From the NCBI GenBank assembly GCA_039182715.1, contig JBCDBY010000026.1:1-23574 (forward strand): a stretch of 23,574 bases of DNA, written 5' to 3'. A program made the position numbers and the translations under genes. Every line of letters starts with the position of its first letter. The stretch's first letter is position 1. Shown piece by piece: positions 13,427 through 23,100 of the stretch. Origin of the DNA: JBCDBY01 sp039182715. Lineage in GTDB: Bacteria; Planctomycetota; PLA2. The notes beneath the pieces were generated by a model, which made no database searches, had not been told where the DNA came from, and saw nothing but the letters and a program-made list of their open reading frames with translations.

Positions 13427-14953
13427 ATGAACGCCAGCACACCCGCGGGCTCGCGCGCCCGCGCCCTCTTCGAATCCCTGCGACAGGGTGAAACCGTTTC
13501 GAGCCGCACGCTGCGCGACGCCATCACGCGCACGGGCCTGCGCTCCGACGACCCGCGCCTGCGCGCGACGATGCAGCAGCTCGACGAGCCGGCCGAGCTC
13601 GACTTCGCGCGGTTCGTCGCCGCTATCCGGCCCGGCCTGCTGCTGATCGAGCGCGCGCTCCGCGGCGACCTCGCCATCCCGGACTTCCCGCGCTTCCGCG
13701 GCGAGATCGACGAGATCTATGCCGCGACCCGGGCGGTCGAGGGCGGCAGCGTGGCGGACTACATCCCCCAGCTCGCCCGTGTCGATCCGTCGCTGTACGC
13801 CGTGTCGCTGGTCACCGTCGACGGCCAGCGCCACTCGATCGGCGACGCCCGCCATCCCTTCTCGGTGCAGTCCTGCTGCAAGCCGATCAACTACTGCCTC
13901 GCCGTCGAGGAGCACGGCGAGGATCGCGTGCACGCGCACGTCGGGTGCGAGCCGAGCGGACAGATGTTCAACGAGCTCACGCTGAACGGCCTTGGTCGCC
14001 CGCACAACCCGATGATCAATGCGGGCGCGATCATGAGCTGCAGCCTGATTCGCCCCGGCCTCTCGTCCGCCGACCGCTTCGACTTCGTGAACGAGATGTG
14101 GACCCGGCTCTGCGGCGGTCGCAAGCCCGGCTTCTCCAACCCGATGTACCTCTCCGAACGCCGAACCGCCGACCGCAACTTCGCGCTGGGCTACTTCATG
14201 CGCGAGAACGGCGCGTTTCCCGAGGGCACCGACCTGCTCGAAACGCTCGAGTTCTACTTCCAGTGCTGCTCGCTGGAGATCGACGCCGAGGCGTTCGCCA
14301 TGGCGGCCGGCACGCTGGCCAACGGCGGCATCTGCCCGGTGACCGGCGAACAGGTGCTGCAGCCCGACACCGTCCGCAAGTGCCTGAGCCTGATGGAGTC
14401 GTGCGGCATGTACAACTACTCGGGCCAGTGGGCGTTTTCGATCGGGCTCCCCGCCAAGAGCGGTGTGAGCGGCGCTCTGATCGTGATCGTACCCAACGTG
14501 ATGGGCCTGTGCGTCTACGCGCCGCGCCTCGACGCGAACGGAAACAGCGTGCGCGGCATCGCGTTCTGCCGCGAACTGGTCGACCGCTTCAACTTCCACA
14601 GCTACGACAACCTGGTCGGCGTGCTGCACGGCAAGCGCGACCCGCGACGCAGCGATACGCGCGCGGTCGACCGCGAGGACTTCTTCTGGGCCGCGGCCGG
14701 CGGGGATCTCGACGGCGTCCGCCGGCTGATCGCGCGGGGGGTCCCGATCGACGAAGCGGACTACGACGGGCGCACGGCGATCCACCTCGCCGCGAGCGAG
14801 GGGCATGCGCACGTGGTCGAGTTCCTGCTCGACCACGGGGCGCGGCGCGAGCCGAGCGATCGTTGGGGCAACACCCCGCTGGACGACGCACGCCGCGAGT
14901 CGCACGATGCCATCGTCGCCCTGCTGGCGCAAAGCACACGCGCGTCAGCGTAG
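13427..14953 (+). CDS. glsA: Glutaminase with N-terminal helical extension and C-terminal ankyrin repeats, 508 aa
   Basis: It hydrolyses glutamine to glutamate and ammonia. The serine-dependent glutaminase core (~110-400) shows DYIPQLARV (Tyr112), the Ser149-x-x-Lys152 dyad in FSVQSCCKPINYC, GRPHNPMINAGAI, and YNYSGQWAFSIGLPAKSGVSG. The N-terminal ~100 residues (ALFESLRQGETVSSRTLRDA, FARFVAAIRPGLLLIERAL) look like the EF-hand-like region of animal kidney-type glutaminase. The C-terminal ~85 residues hold two to three ankyrin repeats (DYDGRTAIHLAASEGHAHVV, DRWGNTPLDDARR). This domain order matches mammalian GLS more than the short ~310-aa E. coli enzymes. GGAG lies ~9 nt before ATG 13427. It is downstream of, and opposed in reaction to, glutamine synthetase. 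Confidence 0.93.
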   Translation: MNASTPAGSRARALFESLRQGETVSSRTLRDAITRTGLRSDDPRLRATMQQLDEPAELDFARFVAAIRPGLLLIERALRGDLAIPDFPRFRGEIDEIYAATRAVEGGSVADYIPQLARVDPSLYAVSLVTVDGQRHSIGDARHPFSVQSCCKPINYCLAVEEHGEDRVHAHVGCEPSGQMFNELTLNGLGRPHNPMINAGAIMSCSLIRPGLSSADRFDFVNEMWTRLCGGRKPGFSNPMYLSERRTADRNFALGYFMRENGAFPEGTDLLETLEFYFQCCSLEIDAEAFAMAAGTLANGGICPVTGEQVLQPDTVRKCLSLMESCGMYNYSGQWAFSIGLPAKSGVSGALIVIVPNVMGLCVYAPRLDANGNSVRGIAFCRELVDRFNFHSYDNLVGVLHGKRDPRRSDTRAVDREDFFWAAAGGDLDGVRRLIARGVPIDEADYDGRTAIHLAASEGHAHVVEFLLDHGARREPSDRWGNTPLDDARRESHDAIVALLAQSTRASA

Positions 14954-15217
14954 GTCGCGCGTGCGTTCCTCGACGCGGAAGGTGCCGTAGTACAGCACGT
15001 TCTCACCGGTCGAGCCGTTGCGGAAGGTCATGCCGCTCGGCGTCGGGTTGGCGGTCCAGCGGTCGGCGTGCGGATAGACCTTGGTCTTGCCGTTCTGGAA
15101 GACGGTCCAGCCGCGGCGGCGATCCTGCTGCTGCGCCTGCGCGGACTGCGTCCAGAGGAAGCCGAGACCGATGACCAGCCCGAGACCGAGAGCGAGAAGG
15201 GGGCGGGAGATTCGCAT
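14945..15217 (-). CDS. Small secreted hypothetical protein, 90 aa
   Basis: A signal peptide (MRISRPLLALGLGLVIGLGF then LWTQSAQA) is followed by a short polar domain with GWTVFQNGKTKVYPHADRW and NPTPSGMTFRNGSTGENVLYYGTF, probably small and beta-rich. Three in-frame ATGs (15235, 15226, 15217) are possible starts; 15217 is chosen because the signal peptide then has a normal n-region. The 3' end overlaps the glutaminase gene by 9 bp on the opposite strand. It is divergent from the hybrid kinase (71 bp). The function is unknown. Confidence 0.65.
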   Translation of the reverse strand: MRISRPLLALGLGLVIGLGFLWTQSAQAQQQDRRRGWTVFQNGKTKVYPHADRWTANPTPSGMTFRNGSTGENVLYYGTFRVEERTRDLR

Positions 15218-15288
15218 GCGCCCCATTCTCGCCATGGGATGGACACCGCCGCCGACCTATACTCGGACCGGAGGCCCCATTCGAGACG

Positions 15289-17262
15289 ATGTCGGGACGG
15301 GAACAGGAACTCGAGGCGCGCCTGCGCGCACTCGAGGAAGAAAACGAGAGGCTGCGCGCCGGGCTCTTCGCCGCAGGCGAGGGGGCGACCGTGCGCGTAC
15401 CCGATGCCTTCCGCCCCTTCTTCGATGAGGCGCAACGCACCGTGCACGCCTATTTCCGGGACATGCACGCCGACCCCACCCGCGGCACGATCGAGATCGG
15501 CGGCGAGCGCTACGTGCTGGTGCGCGCCTCGTCTTTCTCCTACGGCTTTCTCTCCGCCATCCACAAGCTCTACGCCGACCGCGGCGACGACGAGGCGTAC
15601 CGCATCGGCCGCATGCTGCTGTTCGACTTCGCGCACATCATCGGGCGTCACGACGCGCGCAACTTCCACCGGCGCATGGGTCTCACCGACCCCGTCGCCA
15701 AGCTCTCCGCCGGCCCGGTCCACTTCGCGTACACCGGCTGGGCGTTCGTCGACATCCTGCCCGAAAGCCGCCCTTCGCCGGACGAGAACTGCTTCCTGAA
15801 GTACCGGCACCCCTTCTCGTTCGAATCCGACAGCTGGCTGCGCGCCGGCAAGAAGGCGGACTTCCCCGTCTGCATCATGAACGCCGGCTACTCGTCGGGC
15901 TGGTGCGAGGAGAGCTTCGGCGTGCCGCTGACCGCCGCCGAGCTGACCTGCAAGGCGCAGGGGCACGAGCACTGCACGTTCGTCATGGCGCACCCCGACC
16001 ACCTGCACGGACACCTCGAGCGCGAACTCGCGCACATGCCGGAGGAGACGCGGGCGCGCGTCATCGACGCCGTGCCGACGCTGTTCGAGCGCAAGAACGC
16101 GGAGGAGCGGCTGCGCGAGGCGCTCGACCGCGCCGAGTCGGCCAACGAGGCGAAGAGCCTCTTCCTGGCCAACATGAGCCACGAGATCCGTACGCCGCTG
16201 ACCGGCCTGCTCGGCATGTCGGAGCTGTTGATGCTCGACGACCTGAGCGAATCACAGAAGGGCTACGCGGCGACCATCCACGAGTCCGGGCGCGCGCTGC
16301 TCGACATCCTCAACGACATCCTCGATTTTTCGAAGATCGAGGCGGGCAAGCTGGTCATCACGCCGTCGCCCTGTCGCCTGCGATCCGTGGTGGCGGACGT
16401 CATCAACGTGCTGCGGCCGCACGTCGAGGGCAAGCAGGTTTCGCTGGAGACCGCCATCGACGAGAGCGTGCCGACCGTGCTGCACGCCGATCCGCTGCGG
16501 CTTCGCCAGGTGATCTTCAACCTCGTCGGCAACGCGGTGAAGTTCACCGACGAGGGATCGATCGTCGTGCGCTCCTCCTGGGACGAGGCGCGCGGTCTCC
16601 ACGTCGCGGTCGAGGACTCCGGCATCGGCATCGACCCGAAACACATCGAGGAGCTCTTCGAGCTCTTCACGCAGGCCGACTCGTCCGACACGCGCCGCTT
16701 CTCCGGGACCGGGCTCGGGCTGAGCATCTGCAAACGGCTGGTGCATCTCATGGGAGGCGAGATCGGCGCGCGCGGCGATCCCGGCGCCGGCTCGACCTTC
16801 TGGTTCACGGTCCCGGCCCCGGCGACCGAGGCGGCGGCGGCGAGCGACGAGGACTCGCGCCCGGTGCTGCGGCCGATGCACGCGCGCGTGCTGCTCGTCG
16901 AGGACGACCGCATCGCGCGCTACGTCGTGGAGGAGATGCTCACCCACATCGGATGCGACGTCGAGACGGCGGCGGACGGGCGCAGCGCGGTGTCGGCCGC
17001 GACGACCGGTCGCTTCGATGCGGTGCTGCTCGACTGTCAGATGCCGATCATGGACGGCTACGAAGTGACGGCGCGCATCCGGCAGCTCGAGGGCGGCGGA
17101 CGCCACACGCCGATTATCGCGATGACCGCGAGCGTGATGACCGGCCAGCGCGAGCGCTGTCTCGCCGCCGGCATGGACGACTTCCTGGGCAAGCCGATCG
17201 ATCTGCCCCGGCTGCACGCCGCGCTCAATCGGTGGATCGCACCCAGATCCAACCCTCGATGA
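15289..17262 (+). CDS. Cytoplasmic hybrid histidine kinase with XylR_N/V4R-type sensor, 657 aa
   Basis: A short coiled-coil start (EQELEARLRALEEENERLRA) leads into a sensor region (~40-240) resembling XylR N-terminal plus V4R domains: SSFSYGFLSAIHKLY, RHDARNFHRRMGL, and the Cys-rich V4R end CEESFGVPLTAAELTCKAQG then HEHCTFVMAHP. V4R domains bind small hydrophobic ligands. A linker coiled coil precedes HisKA (FLANMSHEIRTPLTG, phospho-acceptor His298), HATPase_c (NLVGNAVKFT, DSGIGI, GTGLGLSI) and a receiver domain (Asp582 in LLDCQMPIMDGYEV; Lys of GKPID). There is no membrane segment. It likely senses an aromatic or other lipophilic compound; its output partner is not adjacent. The last 38 bp overlap the convergent DUF429 gene. 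Confidence 0.92.
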   Translation: MSGREQELEARLRALEEENERLRAGLFAAGEGATVRVPDAFRPFFDEAQRTVHAYFRDMHADPTRGTIEIGGERYVLVRASSFSYGFLSAIHKLYADRGDDEAYRIGRMLLFDFAHIIGRHDARNFHRRMGLTDPVAKLSAGPVHFAYTGWAFVDILPESRPSPDENCFLKYRHPFSFESDSWLRAGKKADFPVCIMNAGYSSGWCEESFGVPLTAAELTCKAQGHEHCTFVMAHPDHLHGHLERELAHMPEETRARVIDAVPTLFERKNAEERLREALDRAESANEAKSLFLANMSHEIRTPLTGLLGMSELLMLDDLSESQKGYAATIHESGRALLDILNDILDFSKIEAGKLVITPSPCRLRSVVADVINVLRPHVEGKQVSLETAIDESVPTVLHADPLRLRQVIFNLVGNAVKFTDEGSIVVRSSWDEARGLHVAVEDSGIGIDPKHIEELFELFTQADSSDTRRFSGTGLGLSICKRLVHLMGGEIGARGDPGAGSTFWFTVPAPATEAAAASDEDSRPVLRPMHARVLLVEDDRIARYVVEEMLTHIGCDVETAADGRSAVSAATTGRFDAVLLDCQMPIMDGYEVTARIRQLEGGGRHTPIIAMTASVMTGQRERCLAAGMDDFLGKPIDLPRLHAALNRWIAPRSNPR

Positions 17263-17929
17263 GCGCGCGTTCGCGCTGCGCGTCGTTCGGCGGCACGCAG
17301 CGGCCCTCGAGAAAGTCACGGCCCGCGAGCGTGCAGAGCCACGCGTCGAAGACGTCGGCATTCGCCGCGAGCGCCTCGCGATGCGGACCGACGTCGAAGT
17401 CGTCGAGAATCGACTCGCGCACCGGCCGGCCGCGGCCGCCCTTGTAGCCCGAGCTCCGGAACCCGTGCGCCTGCAGCGTCGCGGCGGGATAGACCTCGAT
17501 CACGGCGACGTCCGCCGGTGCGCCCTCCCACCCCAGCGGGATGGAGAGCCCGGTCCGGTCGCGCAGCTCCTGCAGCACCGAGAGCGCCTCGCGGGCCGTG
17601 CGCGCGATGAGGTCGGCGCCCACTTCGAGCGGCCGCTTGCCGAGTCGTTCCTGAATCTCGTCGTCGGTCAGGCGGTGGAAGAGCTCGTTGGCTTCCGGCC
17701 GCAGCGGATCACCGGCGCGGTGATCGACCAGCGCCGGCGCGAGCGCGGACGGCCAGCCCAGGGGAGCGTCGAAGGCGAGCAGCGTCGGCGTCCCCGGCTC
17801 GATCCACGCCGCCAGCCGTTCGGCGACGCTGCCGTCCCCGGTCTCCGCGTGCTCGATGCGATGGTCGAGAACGCAACAAAGACCGGTGTTCTTCGGCTTG
17901 GTCGCGCAGTCGACGCCGAGGATCCGCAT
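17225..17929 (-). CDS. DUF429-domain protein (RNase H-like fold), 234 aa
   Basis: The N-terminus ILGVDCATKPKNTGLCCVLD is the family's beta-hairpin start, followed by LLAFDAPLGWP (second acidic strand), ANELFHRLTDDEIQERLGKRP, then VIEVYPAATLQAHGF and a C-terminal helix with NADVFDAWLCTLAGRDF. This matches DUF429, predicted to be a nuclease-like RNase H-superfamily domain of unknown function. ATG 17929 has only a weak GGGG ribosome site; an in-frame upstream ATG at 17956 is less likely because conserved sequence starts at residue 2. The gene is divergent from the zinc-ribbon gene with a 25-bp gap. Its last 38 bp overlap the histidine kinase 3' end. Confidence 0.85.
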   Translation of the reverse strand: MRILGVDCATKPKNTGLCCVLDHRIEHAETGDGSVAERLAAWIEPGTPTLLAFDAPLGWPSALAPALVDHRAGDPLRPEANELFHRLTDDEIQERLGKRPLEVGADLIARTAREALSVLQELRDRTGLSIPLGWEGAPADVAVIEVYPAATLQAHGFRSSGYKGGRGRPVRESILDDFDVGPHREALAANADVFDAWLCTLAGRDFLEGRCVPPNDAQRERALIEGWIWVRSTD

Positions 17930-17954
17930 CCCCGTACAATACAAGCAAGCTTCC
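17930..17954. promoter_or_regulatory. Very short divergent promoter region with TACAAT box
   Basis: The 25 bp between the divergent starts contain TACAAT (17935-17940, + strand), close to a -10 hexamer. The same bases read ATTGTA on the other strand, within TATTGT. A promoter here would give very short or leaderless mRNAs. I cannot see a convincing -35 box. Confidence 0.25.
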
Positions 17955-18433
17955 ATGCGCTGTCCCCACTGCTCGCTCGCACTCACCGACGCCGACACGG
18001 CCGCCGGTCCGCGCCCGCACTGCAGTCGCTGCGACCACGTCTACCTCCCCCGGGGCGAGCTCGACGCGATCCTCGCGGAGACGCCGCGCTCCTATGCACC
18101 ACGCGACCTCGAGACGCTGGCGGAGACCTGCAAGGAGCGGCACCAGGCGGCGCTCGCACGCCCGGTGGTCTACTGCCGCTGCCCGGAGTGCGGCGAACCG
18201 ATGCGCCGAAGCAACTACGGGCTCGTCAGCTTCGTCCTGATGCACTCCTGCCTCGACCACGGCACGTGGATCGCCCGGGACGACCTCGGCCTGCTGATCG
18301 AGTTCGTGCGCGGCGGCGGCGAGGTGCTCGAGCTGCGCGCGCAGAAGGCGCAGCTCGAGGAGCGCCTCGACCGGGCGCAGCGCGATCGCCCGACGACGGA
18401 CACGTCCGACGACACGCCGCTCCTGTTCTTGGG

Positions 18434-18437
<4 letters not shown>
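17955..18437 (+). CDS. TFIIB-type zinc-ribbon (zf-TFIIB) protein, 160 aa
   Basis: It carries two zinc-ribbon modules. The first has C3PHC6 and C23SRC26 followed by DHVYLPRGELDAIL. The second has CPECGEPMRRSNYG and a later Cys/His pair in MHSCLDHGTWIARDDLGLL. The pattern 'C-x2-C-gly-x2-W/Y-L-x-R/D-x-G/E-L' is the usual zf-TFIIB signature. A C-terminal coiled coil (VLELRAQKAQLEERLDRAQR) ends in a Thr/Asp-rich tail. Family members are common in bacteria with unknown function, probably in protein or nucleic-acid contact. ATG 17955 was chosen because the first CxxC follows at once. Its last 4 bp overlap the convergent glutamate dehydrogenase gene. Confidence 0.85.
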
Positions 18438-19786
<1,349 letters not shown>

Positions 19787-19834
19787 GGGGGTCCCTCCTG
19801 TTCCGTGGGATGCGCCTCGTGCGCTGCGGTTACG

Positions 19835-20104
19835 TTAGCGCAGGATGCGGAAGTCGGAGAACTCGCCGGTGGCCGCGAGCGATTGCGCGTCGCAACTCTC
19901 GATCTGGCGCGCGAGCGCGGTCGCCACCGCTTCCAGCGCCGCGGAGACCGCACTCGGTGCGCCCTCGACGACCAGCTCCACCGTCCCGTCGGGGAGGTTG
20001 CGGACGAAGCCGGTGATCGGCATGCCGTCGAGCGCCCGCGTGGTCCGCCAGCGGAACCCGACGCCCTGCACGCGGCCGCGATAGATCACGTGTCTTCGTT
20101 CCAC
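19835..20104 (-). CDS. acyP: Acylphosphatase, 89 aa
   Basis: It hydrolyses acyl phosphates such as acetyl or carbamoyl phosphate. The family signature GRVQGVGFRWRT (Arg18 as phosphate ligand) and GFVRNLPDGTVELVVEG (Asn36 in the active site) are complete, and ~90 aa is the normal length. The start codon is GTG 20104; a later in-frame GTG would leave only two residues before the signature strand. The start lies just 19 bp from the divergent kinase start, so its promoter must overlap the kinase reading frame. A stand-alone housekeeping enzyme upstream of gdhA; no functional link is evident. Confidence 0.92.
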   Translation of the reverse strand: MERRHVIYRGRVQGVGFRWRTTRALDGMPITGFVRNLPDGTVELVVEGAPSAVSAALEAVATALARQIESCDAQSLAATGEFSDFRILR

Positions 20105-20123
20105 TTCGGTAACCTAGTTCCGC

Positions 20124-23100
20124 GTGCACGTTTTGGAACCGGGAACGAAGATCGGAAGCCTCCGCGTCGAGCGCGAGCTGGGCCGCGGCGGCTTCGCGAC
20201 GGTCCACCTCGCCTGGGACGAGGATCTGCACCGCCACGTCGCCCTCAAGGTCGTGCCGCACGAGGCGAAGTTCGGGACGGATGCGGAGCAGTCTTCGCGC
20301 TTCCTCGACGAGGCGCGCGTCGTCGCCGCGCTCGAAAGCCCGCACGTGGTCACCCTCTACCGGCTCCACGAGGCGCACGCGGCGGGCCTCATCTTCGAGA
20401 TGGAGTTCGTCGGCGGGGGGACGCTGGCCGACGCAATCCGCGAAGGCGCGCTGTCGCTCGAGAAGGTCGACCGCATCCTGCGCGGCGTGCTGGCGGGCCT
20501 CGGGGCCGCGCATGCGCAGGGCCTGCTGCACCGCGACATCAAGCCCGCCAACGTGCTCGTATCCCAGAGCGGCGAGGCAAAGCTCTCCGACTTCGGCCTC
20601 GCGCGCAGCATCGCGGACGACGAGGAGTTCTTCGACGACCTGCACGGCACGCCGCTCTACATGGCGCCGGAGGTGCTGGTCGGGGACTCCGCATCGCTGC
20701 AGAGCGACCTGTGGAGCATCGGCGTCGTCGCCTACCAGATGCTCACCGGCCACCGCCCCTTCCCCAGCCGCGACCCGGCGATCTTCTTCGGCGCGGTGCA
20801 CAACGAAGAGCCGGAGCCCCTGCCGCCGGTCGTGCCCATCCCGCTGCGGAACTTCGTTCTCGCCTGCCTCGAGAAAGACCCGCGCGACCGACCCGCCGAC
20901 TGTGCCGAAGCCGCCGCACTCCTCGATCTGCAGCCGACGCAGGTCTCCGAGCCGCGCGCGCGCATCCCGCAGCGCGAACCGTTCTTTGGCCGCATCGAGG
21001 AGCTGAACGAAGCGACGGCGACGCTGACGCGGCCGGAGGGTCGCCCCCTGTTGATCGTCGGCCGGGCCGGCGTCGGCAAGAGCGCGCTCGCCCGCGCCTT
21101 CGCCGACACGGCCCGCGCCCGCGGCTACGTCTGGATCGAGGCGTCGCTCACGCCGATGGAAGGCCCGTTGTTGACGGTGGTGGAGGCCGTGCGCGAGCAC
21201 GCCGTGCTCGGCGACGACCCCGCGACTTCCGGTTTCGGTCCGGACGGCGCGCGGCTGAAGGACATCCTGCGCGGCGGCGACCTGCCGAAACTGGAGAGCG
21301 ATCAGCAGGCGCTGGCGACGCTCGACCATCTGCTCGCCGGGACGGTGCGCGCGCAGCCGCTCGCCCTCTTCCTCGACGATGCGCAGCACGCATCGGAGGA
21401 AGACGTCCGCCTGCTCTCCCACCTGGCGCGCCGGCTCGGGGATCGTCCGTTTCTGCTCGTCCTTGCGACGCGTCCCGACGCGGACGCCACGCGCGGGTTG
21501 GAATCGGCGACCCGCCTCGACCTTGCGGGCCTCGACGAACGGGCGCTCTTCTCGATGCTGGAGGCGCGCCTCGGGCACACGGTGGACGGCGGGATCGCGA
21601 TGGAGATCCACGGGAGCACGGAAGGCAACCCGCTGCTGGCCGAGCAGCTGGCGCGACACCTTTGGCAAACGAATGCGATGGAAGTGTCGGGCACCCGCAT
21701 GGAACGCGGTCCCGCCTGGAGCGCGCGCACGCTCCCCACGAGCCTGCGCGACGTCGTCATGGCACGCATGGCCGCACTGGACGACGCCGACCGGAGCCTG
21801 CTCGACACGGCAGCGGTCGAGGGCCACGAGTTCGACGGGCGCGCGGTGGCGGCCGCGCTGGATCAGCCGCTCCTGACCGTCCTTCGACGCCTTCAGTCCC
21901 TGTGTCACCGGCGCGAGATCATCGAGCCGTCGGCTCGTGGGTACCGCTTCGCGCAACGCTCCATTGCGGAGGTGCTCTACCAGGAGATGGCGCCCGAGCT
22001 CCGCCGGGAAGTGCATCGCGCCCTCGCCGTCCACCTCGAGGCGCGGGAGGAGGCGGTGGACCCGGCGCGCCTCGGGCGACACTGGTATCGCGCGAAGGAA
22101 CGCAGCAAGGCGGCGCCGCATCTTCTTCACGTGGCGCGGGACGCCTACAACCGCCAGGAGCTTCAGCGCGCGAAGACCTACGCGGAGCAGTCCGGGCTTC
22201 TCGACGAGCCGCCCTCGGTGCCGCTCGAGCCGTACGCGGATATCGCGCGCGTACTGGCTTCGTATCTGGTGCGACACGGGGAACGGGAACGCGCCGATCG
22301 CCTGTACGAGCATCTTCTGGACGACGCGCGCCGGCGAGGCGACGACGCGGCGCGGCGTCGACACGAGTCGGAGTACGGAAGTTGCCTGCTTCGTGCCGGA
22401 CTCTCTCCGCCCGGCGACGGACAAGCGTGGCTCACCCGCGCGGAAGATGAGCCCGACGACGAGATCCGGTTCAACTGCCTCAAGATCGCCGGTGACCTCT
22501 TCAAGATGAAAGGCGATCTCGATGCGGCCGAAGACGCGTACCAGCGACAGGGCGCGATCTACGAGGAAACCGCGGACCACTGGCGACGGGGCGGTGTCAT
22601 CGGCGCGCTCGCCAGCATCGCGCTGCGACGCGACAACTTCGCGCGCGCACGACGGCTCTACTTGGAGGCGGCCCGGATCCACCGCGTGAACTCGCTGTCG
22701 ACCAATGCGGCGATCAGTTCCGTCATGGCCGTACTGGCCTCCATCCAGCTCGGCGAGCTGGACGGCGCCGACGCCGAGCTGGTCTCGCTGATCCGGGAAC
22801 TGGACCTGCTCGGCATGCCGTCGATCGCGGCCCAGGGCCATCTCATGCTGGCCGAGTGCTATCTCGCCCAGGGGCGAGCGAACGAAGCGCTGGACGCCCT
22901 CGATCGAGCGATCCCTCGCATGGAGCGACTGGGAAACACCGGGGCGGCCGTGAATGTACTGCGCGTGCGCGCCGAGCTCCTTTGCATGCGGGGCGAGCTG
23001 GACGAGGCCAAGAAGACGATCGAGAAAGCGCTGACCAAGAGCCGGTCAGTCAAGGACTTGTCCCAGCGACTCCTCGCGCTCGCCGCCAAGACGCTCATCG

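Noticed and set aside
19830..22841. Minus-strand open frame of about 1000 codons opposite the kinase
   Set aside because: It is antisense to clear kinase, ATPase and TPR motifs, and its composition is typical of a mirror frame; only its final part coincides with the acylphosphatase region in another frame.
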